Below, one piece after another: positions 47,801-60,470 of a stretch of 64,000 nt of DNA. The translations under genes and the position numbers were made by a program. Position 1 is the first letter of the stretch. The number at the start of each line of letters is the position of its first letter. The DNA is from Cheilinus undulatus (lineage: Eukaryota; Chordata; Actinopteri; Labriformes; Labridae). The stretch lies in NCBI RefSeq assembly GCF_018320785.1, contig NC_054867.1, positions 54,291,776 to 54,355,775 on the forward strand, written 5' to 3'. The notes below the pieces were generated by a model. That model had not been told where the DNA came from, searched no databases, and saw only the letters and a program-made list of their open reading frames with translations.

Positions 47801-48983
47801 CATTCCAATCTTAACAGTCCCCCACTAGATTTTTTGTATAATTGTATACCAGTGTGTCCTTTGAAAGCATGTTTATGACAGCATGAGGGAGAAAAGCTGT
47901 TAAACAGTCACAGTTAGCCTCTTAGCTGGTGGCTAACTGGCCTCCATTCATTCTTATCAGCATGTAAAGATACCAACCAGAGGCTCAGAGATGATGTATG
48001 GACTGTTGTTAGATCCAGAGGAGGGACAGAGAGTTCTGATACCAGAGTCTGGACTGGTGTCTGAATGAACCAGAACAGACCCTTAATGAGGACTCTAGCA
48101 GGGTCTGATCCTGAGTGCTGATGTTCAGAGGAGTGTTTGCTGACAGCAGAGTGTGACTCTGATGTTTGTTTGTTAATGAAAAGACAGCTGACCCCCCTCT
48201 TTCTCTGTCTATCAGGAGTTAATGGCGTTCAAAGGGTTAATAAAGCCTCCGCTGGTCTCTGATCAGTCTCAGATTAAAGAATTCCTGCTGAGATTAGAGC
48301 TGCTGCTGCACACTGACCCTCTCTCTCTCTGTTTAATACAGCTGCTCTAAAAAACCATTATTCATGCTTTTATTGGTCCTTTCGAGACCGGACTGCCACG
48401 TTCTGACCTTCCTCATTAACCCTTCTTCTCCTGATCACTCTGGAGGGTTTTTAAAATCTTCACTGATGTTGAAAGTCTGAGAGAGCTAACAGCCTGTCTC
48501 AGCTGTTCTCAGGTGTCCCCCACATATCAGGATCTCTGATCAGAAAAACTGAACCCCAGAGCAGCTCTGATGAGACCATGAAAGGGTTAAATCCTTCCTT
48601 AGATTCCTCAGACTCCAGCAGAGAGACTCTGGTAGATCCATGAGATCCATCAGACCTTTAGGCCTTTATTGAGTCCAGTCAGATGGAATCTGGACTAAAA
48701 TCACCAGGATTATCTCTGAGCATGTAAACTGCTCAAACTGCTGCAGGGATCAACATGAGGAAAGTTTTAGGATCAGCTCAGGGTTATCAGAATCAAACAT
48801 CCTCAGGGTCATCTCTGATCCGCTAAAGGGTTAATGAAGTATCTGATCCTCTCTGTGCTCTTATTTAATCATACAGAGCCAAAGAAATATTAAATATAAT
48901 CCTATAATTCTGATCGTTAACATGTCTGCTACACTTACAGGAACTCTGATCACCACTCAGTCTCTAAACACGATCAAACTTAC
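47801..48983. other. Intron sequence next to the optc leader exon
   Basis: Unique intronic sequence, moderately GC, with a CTCTCTCT run near 48321 and no transposon ends. No exon recognised. The region 45310-46130 is likewise plain intron. Confidence 0.4.
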
Positions 48984-49070
48984 TGATTGTTGATGAAGAG
49001 TCCAAACGTCCAGATTGATCCTGATGATCTGCTCAGCCTGAAGCTCTGCTGCTCTCTCTCTCTCTCTCTC
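48984..49070 (-). other. optc: Probable non-coding first exon of optc
   Basis: Reading the minus strand, GGACTCTTCATCAACAATCA is followed by a perfect donor GTAAGT (plus-strand 48978-48983). A CT/GA microsatellite borders the upstream side (about 49050-49072). The coding exon's acceptor at 45310 has no start codon before 45300, so an upstream leader exon is expected. The 5' limit is not defined. Confidence 0.45.
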
Positions 49071-49319
49071 TCTGTGTGTTCAGACTGAGAGGACAAAGCT
49101 TCATTATGAGCCGTTAAATGGGGGGGCGGGGGGGTTTACTTCAGCCGGCGTGTACTCAGCTGTGACCCCTAAACTCTCAGAGACAGCAGAGCCTGCTGGG
49201 ACCAAAAATAACTGCAGCCATTTGAATGAAATCTGCTAGTTTACGATGAAGTCAGTTTTACGTTAGTACACTGCAGGAGTTACAGGTCAGATTCATACTG
49301 GGACACTATGGGGTTATTA

Positions 49320-49925
49320 TTCATTTCATCAATTTCTTCACTACTTAATATTTCAATATTTCAATATTTGTTATTTCATTACATGATTAGTTCATGATGT
49401 CATTTCTTAATTATCTTATTTATTATTTTTTTCCTCACTTGGTTATTTCATCTCTACAATATTTCTTTAATTCATTGTTTATATTATTTCCTTGTTTTAA
49501 TTTCCTATTACATCACCATTACATATTTAATTTTTTCATAATGTCAGTATTAATTATTTCACTTCTTCATTATTTCATTTATTTAAATTTTCATTATTTC
49601 AATTCTTCGTGGTTTTATTATTTTTCATTTTATTTGTTCATTTTTATTCATTCATCTATTTCATTGATTCTACACTTTCATCACCACATTATTATAGTAT
49701 TTCATTATTTCATTCATTCAATTTTGCATGACTTTATTAAATCACTTCTCCTTTACTTTGTTATTTTGTTACTTCATTATTTCTTACTTTGTTTTTCCCT
49801 TTCATTCTTACTTCAGTTTGTTGTTACTTCATTATTTCATTTCTACGTTACTTTGTTAATTCCCTTTTTCATTTCTTAATCATTTTTTTATGTTGTATTT
49901 TATTCTGTTACTTTGGTCTTTTTAC
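49320..49925. repeat. TTCATTATTT-type AT-rich simple repeat
   Basis: Degenerate repeat of TTCATTATTTCA and TTACTTCATTA words. The 161-residue frame across it is low-complexity and not coding. The stretch 49080-49320 before it shows no feature apart from a G-run. Confidence 0.8.
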
Positions 49926-49929
49926 TTAA

Positions 49930-51295
49930 CCCTCTGGTATCTCTACAAATTGCTGCCTAATTTTTCTTCTAGTGTGCAAAAATGTACAGAATGTATGGTT
50001 ATTACTGCAAATAAAAAAGTTATATTAGTTTATTTTTAATTGTTTAATTTTTTCCTTGTTTCATCAACTTGTATGGAGTAGTGAGAGTGCCAAATTAAAA
50101 AAAACTATAAAAGAATAAGCAAAAAAGTGGAAATATAAAGAGGAATAAATAAAATAAAAAATAAATAATGTGGCTATATAAAGTAATATTAATCCAAAAA
50201 ATGAATCCATAAGAGGAAAGGCTAATAAAAGTAGAAATATAATTTTTTGTAATTTGGCACACTCACTCCTCCATAAATTTGTGCCATTAACAAAATACCA
50301 AATACTCAAAAATTGTCATACCTTTTAACCCTTTAATTGCCATGTTTGTAATGTAAACAAACACAATTTTTTTATGAAAAAAAACACAAATGGATTTTTT
50401 CAAGATACTACACTGAAAGTGAATAACTTATTTATGGATGACTGCAGCCTGGTATATGTCATTGATTAGTAGCAACATTGGTTAAAATGCATTAGTAGTT
50501 TTACTGTGAGGTCAGTTATTCTAAAATACTCACATTTTTCACCCTTCTGCAAAAAAATGCACACCTTTAAATCACGTCATAAATATACATTTCAAAATTG
50601 TTTTACTTTTATTAAATTATATTTTTCTCATTTAAGGTCAGCCCTAACCATAAATGTCAAATACTCATTCATTTTAATTTTTTAACCCTTTAAATGCCAT
50701 GTTTTATTGATGATGTCACTGCATTTTTAGATGCAAAATACACAAAAAATGTTTTTTATTTGCAGGTTACTACATGAAAATTAGCTAACTTAGTTTTTGA
50801 TTATAGCACAGACACACTCACAGACTCACACACTGATCTGCACTGAAACAAAACCTCAGAGAGTTCGTGAGAAGGGGAGCAAGTGGAAGTATAACACTGA
50901 AATCTGGTGGAAAAACATGTATTTCCTGCCCTCGCCCATATATGGTAAAAGTGATGTCACAGGGTAAAAAATGGTCCTGGTGCAAATGTAAAGCCCCGAC
51001 TCTCAAATGAAGCCCAGAAACCAGAAAATGCATGATTCAGGCCTTAATGGTGTAAAGATCAAAAGAAGTGGTTTGAATGGGTTTCAATGGGGACTTTTTG
51101 CACACCAGGGATATTAACGCTATAAAAAAGGTTTATTTATGTTGGCCTGATTGTTGTGGTTGGGACAGAATTTTGAAAATTGTGCAAAAATGAATGAAAA
51201 ATACAATACATGATGATATTAATTGTGAAAGAGGACCAAGTTTAAAAAAAAATATCAACTAAGTGTGCATTTTTGGCACAAGGGGCACCAGAGGG
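49930..51295. mobile_element. piggyBac-like non-autonomous element
   Basis: The left end CCCTCTGGTATC and right end GCACCAGAGGG are inverted and preceded or followed by TTAA and ATAA. CCCT ends with a TTAA target are typical of piggyBac. GTGTGCAAAAATG near the left matches, inverted, GTGTGCATTTTTGG near the right. The interior is AT-rich and holds no transposase. Confidence 0.55.
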
Positions 51296-51439
51296 ATAAT
51301 ATTTTATGTTCCTTTCTAGTTTCCTTACGTCATAATTTCGTTAAATTATAGTTTCGTTACTTTTCGTTGTTTTTACTTCATCGTTTTATTACTTCGTGCA
51401 TTACTTTCATTACCTTGTTATTTTATTACCTCGTACCTC

Positions 51440-52065
51440 AAATGGGTGCCAGTAACGTTAAAGTCGTAGTGATCGCTTGTTTTGATGAGCGGTCAACAGG
51501 TGCGTCACTTTAATTGAAGCTGACGCAAAGTATTGTGGGTCGTCTTTTCATCTCTCCTTAGGTAAAGGATGGTCCAGTGTTTCCTGGGCTAAAGGAGAAA
51601 ATAAAGGGAGTAATGAAGCTTCTTTCCTCATTATTTAGAGAATTCCCACAGCCTTTATCATGGCCGACACTAAAATACTTCCGGGTCGTTTCACTCAGTT
51701 AGGAACCTTCCTAAACAAAAAGGACTCTTTGGATGTCCCCTTGGTTTTCTTCTTGCCGTGGGGTCCGTCCCAATAGTCCTTTTTGCTTAGGAAGGTTCTT
51801 AACTGAGTGAAACGACCCGGAAGTATTTTAGTGTCGGCCATGATAAAGGCGGTTGGAATTCTCCAACTGAAAAGGAAAGGAGCTTCATTACTTCCTTTAT
51901 CATCTCCTTTAGCCTAGGAAACACTGGACCATCCTTTACCAAAGGAGAGATGAGAAGACGACCCACAATTCTTTGCGTAAACTTCATTTAAAGTGACGCG
52001 CCTGTTGACCGCTCATCAGAAGAAGCGATCACTTTGACTGTAACTTAATTAGCGCCGACTTAAAC
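51440..52065. mobile_element. Foldback element with arms of about 280 bp
   Basis: The left arm (about 51440-51725) and right arm (about 51780-52065) are reverse complements with few mismatches. Examples are TTTATCATGGCCGACACTAA with its inverse, and GATGAGCGGTCAACAGG with CCTGTTGACCGCTCATCA. A spacer of about 55 bp separates them. The whole could form a long hairpin. No protein is encoded. Left and right flanks diverge gradually, so exact ends are uncertain. Confidence 0.9.
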
Positions 52066-52554
52066 AGCAAAATTCACTGAAAACTTTATCATTCCACTTA
52101 TGATAACGTTTTCATTTCTTCTCATTTCCATTTTTATCCAAACAGTAAACCGATCAGTCAGTTTGGCAAACTGCATTCGTTTCACTGGTCTGAAATATTA
52201 AAGTAAATGTGATAAAAGTTTGTAAATCAAAACCAATTCAAGCAATAAAGTTGGCATGTTGCCATATATACATATGATTATTATACTTCTCATCATAATT
52301 ATGCAAGTCAGACGCGGTTTATAGAGCTTTTCACGTAACACACTAAAAAAGTAAATTAACAGAGACGACAGAATTAAAGAAAAAATTGTATAGGTAGGGA
52401 ATAAAACAAAACAATTGAATATGGTTGTGAAATAAAAGGGCTTGAATATTATTCATCTAGTCGTATGGACTTTGCAGAGAGTTCAGATTAAGAGAAATGT
52501 TTCCGCTGTTCTAGATATTCACAGTCAGTTCCTCGTCCTGAAGAGACTTTAGAG

Positions 52555-53955
52555 CAGTGATACTCAACGTGTGGCTCTTTTGTAATAATTTGTGGCTCCT
52601 TTATGTCTTAATTGGAAATATTATCCCCCCGGAAAACCTTTAAAAAAGGGAAACTTTGACCTTTAGAAATTATCCATTGTGGGTAACATCAATCAGTTTG
52701 TTTCCCATTTTTGCCCATTTTGCCCATTTCTTTTTGCCCATTTTGCCACTATTGTCCTGCTTTTTGCTATTTGTAATTTTTTTCTACTTTTTTTTTGCCA
52801 TTTTCTGCCCCTTTTTGCCCAAATAAGCTGCCTTTAGCCATTAAATGCCACCTTTTGTCCAAGTTTTGCCACCTTTTTACAGCTTTTTGTCTATTCTTTG
52901 CCCGCTTTATGCTACTTTTTTTGCCTGTTTTAGTCACTTTTCACTCACTTTTTGCTATATTTTTCCGCTTCTAACCAATTTTGCCCCATGTAACTCCTTT
53001 TTGGTCGCTTCTCACCTATTTTTGCCTGTTTCTGCCCATTTTTCCAACTTTTTCTCCCCATTTTTGCACCTTCTCAACCATTTTTGCCACTTCTTTATGC
53101 CACTTTTCACCTATTTTTTCCACTTTTGTCCTGCTTTTTGCAAACTGCTATTTTTTCTACCTCTTTTGCCGTTTTCTGCCACTTTTCTTCCATATAAGCT
53201 GTCCTTTGCCATTAAATGCCACTTTTTTTTCCCAGGTTTTGCCACCTTTTTACAGCTTTTTGCCTATTTTTTTTTTTTTGCCTGTTTAATTAACTTTTCA
53301 CTCATTTTTTGCTATTTTTTGCCACTTTTTAACAAATTTTGCCCCCTGTTACCATTGTTTTTGTCACTTCTCACCTATTTTTGCCTGTTTCTGCCCGTTT
53401 TTCCTACTTTTCCTCCCCCATTTTTGCACCTTCTCAACCATTTTTGCCACTTCTTTTTGCCACTTTTCACCTGTTTTTTCCACTTTTGTCCTGCTTTCTG
53501 CTAATTGCTATTTTCCTCCCTTTTTGCCATTTTCTGTCCCTTTTGGCCCATATAAACTGTCATGTGCCATTAAATGCCCCTTTTGTCCCCATTTTTGCCA
53601 CCTTTTTAGTTTTTTTTTTGCCCACTTTTACCACCTTTATGCTTCTTTTTGCCTGTTTTAGTCACTTTTCAATGATTTTTCACTGTATGTTTTTTGCCAC
53701 TTTTGACCAGTTTTGCCCCGTTACTCATTTTTTCGTCACTTCTCACCCATTTTAGCCTGTTTCTGCCTGTTTTTGATACTTTTCCTCCCCATTTTTGCCC
53801 CCTTTCGCCACTTTTTGGCCATTTTAGCCACTTTTAACTTATTTTCACTGCCACTTTAACCTTTTTTTGCCATTTTTCACCACTTAGATTGTGGCTCTTG
53901 CAAAGGTATTTTTCAACTATTTGGCTCTCTGGTGGAGCAGGGTTGAGTAACACTG
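52555..53955. mobile_element. hAT-like non-autonomous element with TTTTTGCCA array (copy 1)
   Basis: Ends CAGTGATACTCAACGTGTGG and GGGTTGAGTAACACTG are inverted repeats. Flanks CTTTAGAG and CTTTTGGA are a poor 8-bp duplication. The interior is a long array of TTTTTGCCACTTTT words interspersed with GCCATTAAATGCC and CATATAAGCTG. The large frames here (for example 52845-53504) are pyrimidine-rich low-complexity artefacts. Confidence 0.8.
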
Positions 53956-54584
53956 CTTTTGGATGTAAAATCTGAATGAGCTCATATTTATCACTGAGGT
54001 TTGCACATTTCATTCGCTGCTCAACAACACAGAGAACACACTGAGTGGTAGATGAGAATTTTGTAGTCCATCAACGTTAAATTGTAGTTTTTACATGAAT
54101 AACACACGTCACACACGTAACATCCGCCTAGGGAAAGTGTGTTTGGATTCCCTAATCACCACTGTTCTCCTTTCCTTGCTTACTCCCACCTTTCCCTGAC
54201 CCTGTGACATTTTCACCAGGGTTAAGGAAAAGTGGATAGGAAAGGACTAAGGAGGTCATTTTCTGGACTTTTCAAACAGACCCTTGGTTTCCCTCCACTT
54301 TGATTGCCCTCACCTGTTCCACCTGCGTCTTGTTTGCCACACCTGTCTCCCTGGGTCTAATCACTCCCAGCCTGTTTAGTTTCTGTGTTTCCCTTTGTCT
54401 TGGTCACTTCACTGAGTGTCTTAGGTATGTCTTTTTGTCTTGTGAGCTGTTTCAGTGAGCATTTTGTATTTTTGAAGGTCTTGGTGGACTCTGTTCTTTT
54501 CTTGGGCGTAGTTTAGTTTCAGTCTTTTGACTTTGTTTGAAGACATTGTCAAGTGAAATCCAAAATATGTAAAGTAATAATAAC

Positions 54585-54670
54585 ATCACACTTATACAGC
54601 GCTTTTTTGGACACTCAAAGATGCTTCACAAACAAAACAAAAACACTGAGACCTACTGTACATGTGTCTG
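54585..54670. mobile_element. Retroposon-like fragment
   Basis: Contains ACTTATACAGCGCTTTTTTG and GACACTCAAAGATGCTTCAC, a very common fish repeat motif. Only a short piece is present and the family is not certain. Confidence 0.4.
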
Positions 54671-54937
54671 AATTTTCAATTTAGACCATTAGAAGGTTTT
54701 TTTTTACCTCTTTTCTGGCTGGGTTTAATGTGGGTGGGGCAAATATGTGGGCTGGTGATGTCACCAACCCATTGACCCCGCCCCTCTCACAGAGCAGTTC
54801 ATCTCAGTCCAGTCTGTTGTTTGCTGATGTCTCTGCCTTTACTGAACGTTAACAGTCAGTTAAATGCTGTTTTTTTGTTCATTGTGAGGTAAAGTCACCA
54901 AATCTATCAGCCACAGTGGTCTATGGATCACTGAAAG

Positions 54938-55668
54938 CAGTGACACTCAACCTGTGGCTCTTTTGTGATTATGTGTGGCTCTTTAATGTCTAAATTTGAA
55001 ATATTATTCCCCAGAAAACCTGATAACGCAAACTTTGACCTGAGAAATCAATCACATTGATTCACACAGTTAGTTTCCCAGAGGCTTTAATTGTCAAAGG
55101 TAATTGTCCCATTTATCCAATTTTTCATATATTTATTCAATTTTTGGCCATTTTCATAATTTTATTGCCACTTTTAACCCAATTAAACTACGTTTGCCAT
55201 TTAAAACCACTTTTTTCCTATTTTTGCCCATTTTTTGCCACTTCTTTTTGCCACTTTTATCCAATTTTTGACCTTTTTTACAATTTTTTGCCACTTTTCG
55301 CCCACTTAAGCTACTGTTTGCCATTAAATACCACTTGTTTTTGTATTTTTGTCCATTTTGGTACTATTTTTGTCACCTTTATTCCATTTTTGCCTTTTTT
55401 CACCACTTCTTGCCAATTTAAGTTATCTTTTGCCATCAAATCCCACTTGTTTCCTATTTTTGCCACTCTTGACAGTTTTTTGCCCATTTAAGTCACTATT
55501 CACTCTTTTGTTGCCACATTTTTGGACCTTTTTTTTTTTTCCACCTCTAACTTTTTTTTATTGCTACTTCAAGCCGTTTTCGTCACTTTTTACCATTTAG
55601 ATTGCGGCTCTTGCGAGGGTATCTGTTAACAATTTGGCTCTTTGGTTGAGCAGGGTTGAGTAACACTG
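54938..55668. mobile_element. hAT-like non-autonomous element with TTTTTGCCA array (copy 2)
   Basis: Ends CAGTGACACTCAACCTGTGG and GGGTTGAGTAACACTG, as in copy 1. Flanks ACTGAAAG and ATTTAAAG match at six of eight positions. It is half as long as copy 1 because the internal array is shorter. Confidence 0.8.
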
Positions 55669-55974
55669 ATTTAAAGCATCAGAACAGAGATTTGAGACAG
55701 AAAACAGACTTTGCCTCTTCTCTGGCACAGAGCCAGGCAGCTGTGCTTTGATCATGAGGTCAACGTAAGTTAAAGGGGTGGGGCTAATAGCCTGAGAGCT
55801 TTCTTCCAATCAGATTGTAGCATGTTTTTAAATTTGAGAGGATGGTATTTCTCCTGAGTGGGCGTGACTTCAGCTTATCAACAGACACGCCCACACCATC
55901 CTGGAGCAGATTTTACTGCCTCATTTTTCATGATTTTGAAGCTTAAATTTATAAACTTAGAGATGTTTTATTTG

Positions 55975-56750
55975 ACTGAAATTTGACCCGGGGGTTGATA
56001 ACAGTGACCTGTCATCCAACAAACCTAAATACAGATTTATTTTCTTTTTACAGGATCTTTAAATCAAACTTTTTGTTGTGCTTGGTTGGAACTGCTTAAG
56101 ATTTTTTTTTTCTTTTGCTACAAATCTTCACAGTATTTATTTAGTTCATTATTTTTTTATTTTTACTTTTAATTTCATACTTTGAAGCATTTCAACTCAT
56201 AATTTTGACTTCTCATATAATATTTTGAGCCTTAAGATTCATAATTCTAATTTTTAAGTGATATTTTAACCAGTTATTTTGTATTTTACCTTATATTTTC
56301 AACTCCAAACTTTGACTTCATAATCCCACAGTTTGACCTTTTAGACTCACAATTTAAAATTTTGAATCATATTTTGACTTTTAATTTCATGATTACAAAT
56401 TTCATTTCATATTTTGACCTTTTAAACTCAGGATTTTGACTTTCTTTCTAATATATTTGACATTAAAAAAACATTATTTTTTAAATTTCAATTTCATGTT
56501 TTGACCTTTTTGAAGTAATAAATTTACTTTTCTCAGATTGTGAGCCTTTAAACTTATCTTTTTACTTTCTAACTGTCAAAATAATTTATCATCAGTGCTT
56601 CTTTTTTCTTTTTTTTTTTCATATTTTTTTATTGGTGAAAAAAGGTTGACAGTTTATGGTTAAAAAGTTGACCCTGTTGGGCTCTCAGGTTAGACCTGAA
56701 TCCAGAATCCTGACCCTGTTGTGATCAAGTTTGACGCCCCTGGTCTAGTC
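55975..56750. mobile_element. Possible hAT-like element, one end only
   Basis: The right end AAGTTTGACGCCCCTG matches the terminus of the intron 8 element (TTGAGTTTGACACCCCTG). The interior has the same type of ATTTTGACTTTTAATTTCA words, here in the other orientation. No matching left end was found, so this may be a truncated copy. Confidence 0.45.
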
Positions 56751-57119
56751 CTTTCCTGAGTTATAACAGTGTAAGTATTCTGTGCTCAGTCCTCTGTTGT
56801 GTTCATGTTCACTCCCATGTTTTTATTGTTTCTATTGTGCTGGAGTCATTATATTAAAGTCTAAACTTCTTACTGTGCAGTTATTCTTAAATAGACTGGG
56901 CCTTAAATTAGCTTTAACTGAAATCTGACAGTTTAAATACTCCAGCATCAGTTAGGAGACATAGTCTGTGTTTGTTTGGCTCCACTGTCAGTCAGCCGGG
57001 CTCCTCTCCAGGAGGAGGGCTGGTCAGAGGGTGGACCAGCAGCCTCCTCCCTCCTCTCTCTCTAATTCACCCTCTCTCTCTCTCTCTCTGTGAAGGATGG
57101 ATGTCTAGAAGCAGAACTT

Positions 57120-57300
57120 CAGTCTCAGCTGGACGCTCTAACGCTGCCTTCACTGCCTTGTGGTGTCCTCACTGCCTCGTGGTATCTTCACTGCCTCGTG
57201 GTGCCCTCTCTTCCTCGTGGTGCCTTCACTGCCTGGTGGTACCTTCATTGCATCGTGGTGCCTTCACTGCCTCGTTCTGCTGGATTCTACCGACCCCCCT
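57120..57300. repeat. About 19-20-bp minisatellite
   Basis: Seven or so copies of GCCTTCACTGCCTCGTGGT. A short stretch after it (57359-57391) begins ATG and ends in a good donor AAG|GTAAGA, but I cannot tie it to a gene. Confidence 0.8.
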
Positions 57301-57689
57301 CTGATCCAATGAAGCTGAAACAGGACGTGGTTCTCCCGTTCTCCTCCAGCTCAGCCAGATGAACAGACACAGGAGAGAACTTACAGCCAAGGTAAGAACC
57401 CAACAGAGCACGCTCAATAACCAAATCCAGGTCTTAATAAGACCTGGGTCTGCAGGCGGTTCCCTTTCTTCTCTGAAGACCCACTGAGCTCATCTGGCTC
57501 TGATTTACCAGGCAGTGTGAAAACAATTAAAAAAGGAGAGGGAGTTCTAAATCCCAGCTGGTTATAATGACTACAGATGTACAAAATCAAACATGATATT
57601 AGACAGTCAGGGATCAGAACTGGAACAGCTCCTCTGGATCCATCTGTCAGAGACCCTGGGACCTTTGTGATCTTAAAGCGAAGGCAAAG

Positions 57690-58530
57690 GCAAGGTTGGA
57701 ATGTTTTTAAACTTTGATGACATCATCATCAAAGGCAAAGAGGAAATGTTGTACAAGCTTTGATAACATCATCTCCAAAGGCAAAGATGGAATATTTTAA
57801 TTACTTTGATGTAATCATCAAAAGCAAAATGGAGTGTTTTACAAGCTTTGATGACATCATCTTCAAAGGCAAGAATAGAATGTTTTGTAGGCTTTGATGA
57901 CAACATTATCAAATGCAAAAATGGAATGTTTTACAAGCTTTGATGGCATCATCATCAAAAGCAAAGATGGAATGTTTAAAAAGCTTTGATGACATCAATT
58001 TTAAAGGCAAGAACCAAATGTTTCACAAGACTTGATAACACAATCATCAAAGGCAAGGATGAAATGGTGTAAAAGTTTTAATGAAATCATCATCATCAAT
58101 AGCAATGATGGAATGTTTTACAAGCCTTGATGACATCGTTGCCAAAGGCTAGGCTGGAATGTTTTAACAGCTTTGATGCGTCATCAAAACCAAAGATGAA
58201 ATGTTATACAAGCTTGATGGCATTCTCTTTGAAGGCAAGAAGATAATGCTAAAATGTCTGATGACATCATTATTGTAGGCAAGGTTGGAATGTTTTAAAG
58301 CTTTATTGGCATCATCATCAAAGGCAAAGATGGAATCTGTCACAAGCTTTGATGACATAATCTTCAGAGGCAAGAATAGAATGTTTTATCAAAGGCAAGA
58401 ATAGAATGTTTTATAAGCTTTAATGACATCATTTTCAAAGGCAAGGTTAGAAAGTTTAAAATCTTTGATGACATCATCATCATCAAGGGCAAGGTTGGAA
58501 TGTTTATAGGATACGTTGACCTCATCTTTA
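57690..58530. repeat. Inverted copy of the optc intron minisatellite
   Basis: Copies of GGAATGTTTTACAAGCTTTG, ATGACATCATCATCAAAGGC and AAAGAT are the reverse complement of the unit at 46.1-47.8 kb. About 17 diverged copies. Confidence 0.9.
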
Positions 58531-58830
58531 GAATAGAATAGAATAGAATAAAATAGAATAGCTGTTTATTGCCATTTGCACAGGTACAGGACAGTACAGG
58601 TATATTGGAAATTTTGTGCGTTGCTTCTTGAGTCAGCTCTACAAAAGACTAAAAAAAGTAGAAAAATATAAAAAATATAATATTTATAAAACTTAACAAT
58701 ATAAATAAGACATGATATAAATAAAGTTGTGTTACCAAGCTACACAAAGGAGTGTACAAAGTACACAAATATAAAAGATAAAAGAGTAATTAAAGATAAG
58801 ATCAAATAAAAAGAAAGAAAGGTAGGTTAG
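58525..58830. mobile_element. Retroposon tail with (GAATA)n
   Basis: A run of GAATA pentamers at about 58529-58560 is followed by TTTATTGCCATTTGCACAGG and ACAGTACAGGTATATTGGAA, a 3'-tail arrangement common for LINE-derived fish repeats. Only the tail is visible. Confidence 0.45.
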
Positions 58831-60470
58831 GTAAAATAACATGGCTGTAGAAAAAACATTCCAAGATTTCTACATATGCTATTAACTACGTAAAGCTTGA
58901 CTCGCAGAGCTACGCTGTGTTGCACACCGGGGAGCGCCATCTTGACCAGATAATACAGATAATAAAGGCAGAAAATGGAATTTTCACAAAGCTGGGGATG
59001 TTGCAGTCTTTTTCTTTTTTGCCAAATAGTAAGCCATAGTTGGCAACTTTTTGACAGGTGAGTGGAACTGTGGACTCCTTGCGTTTTACCCCACTTTCCA
59101 AAATTTGCCAACAAAGAACAGTCAACATCAGGTAAAGATTCTTGGTATATCTGTGTTCTTATAATGTAGATAATCTCTACATAGACTTTATAAAGGGAGC
59201 TCTACACAGTTGATCTCTGAGGTTAGTCTTTTTGAGCTCTCTATGATTTCGTGATTTCTTTTAGAGGAACATTTCTAATATTGCTCTTCAGTTGTATAAC
59301 AACCGCTTTTTATTGTTTCTCTGAGTATTCCTGTCTATTCTTAGATACAGCCAGAACATTCTTCTGTCACTCCTCTCTGTGTGTGACTGAAACAGCCTCT
59401 GTATAGATGTGTAATTGTGTATGGTTGCCTATAGCTGTGTAGTACTTCCTGTGCGCGGCTGACTAAAGCATATGTTATGTGACTCTGAGTTTGACTCAGT
59501 GTTCCATCTGACTCTTGTTTCTCTTCGTGGTTTTCGTGTCTTTTTGTTCCCGCCAAATTTTCTCTGACAGACTGTGACTCATACAGGGGGAGGGGCCGGA
59601 CTGTCCTTATGTCACACAGAACTGGAGGGAGTCCAGACCAGGAAAAAGGCACACGTGATTCCTTCACGTCTGAGTCACTATATGGACAAAAGTATTGGGC
59701 CACCTGACCATTCCAGCAGCAGGGACTGTAATATTCAAATCCATGTACTTTAATATGGAGTTGGCACCTGTAAGCAGCTATCACAACCTCCACTCTGACA
59801 CAATGAAACAGGACACAGACACAATAAAATAAGAACTGGAGCTCTAGAAAGAAGTGCTAAAACAACAATTTTTAAAGTCAAACACATTTTATAATGTTTA
59901 TAATTAAATATTATAGGGTCAGGGTTAGACAGAAGGCAGCACTTCCTCCTCTGTCACTGCTGTTTCCTTCTGTTAGTCACATGACTCCTCAGCTGATCAA
60001 TGACCTCTGACCTCTCAGAGCCACAATACAGCTGTCAACGTTCAGGTTTCAGAATTCTAGGGGTGGGTGTTGTTATATTTGAGCTATATGATGAGTCTCT
60101 CTGTGCAGGTTAATCTTGGTGTTACTCATCACACACCATACCAACAGACATAACTTACCTTACCTACGTGACCGCATGACCACAGCGCCCCCTTTCAGCA
60201 GATCCAGCTCCAGGTTTTTGGACTGCTTGGACTGAGCCAGAATGTCAAAGGTTTTAAAAGAACCACAGAAATTAGGAACTTTAAAAATCTTTGACATCTA
60301 TCGTCTTCATCTCTGTTCATAAATATTAGAGATCATTGTAACCTAAGAAAACAAGCTTAAAATTGACGGTTTGGTCAAAGTTAAGCTGTTTAAATATTCT
60401 TATTTCTGGAATATTTACTAACCTTAATAAAAAATTTTTTAGGTCTATGCATTTTTGGAAACTTTATCCT
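58831..60470. other. No gene recognised
   Basis: Apart from the transposon end above, this stretch has no exon, RNA gene or repeat array that I can support. The 150-residue minus-strand frame at 59341-59793 runs across the transposon end and shows no domain. Confidence 0.4.
59677..59800. mobile_element. DNA transposon end fragment
   Basis: CACTATATGGACAAAAGTAT followed by TGGGCCACCTGACCATTCC is a widespread fish transposon terminus. The partner end was not found in the window. Confidence 0.45.

Noticed and set aside
52845-53755. Hydrophobic 219- and 138-residue frames that look like membrane proteins
   Set aside because: They are translations of a T/C-rich TTTTTGCCA array inside a hAT-like element.
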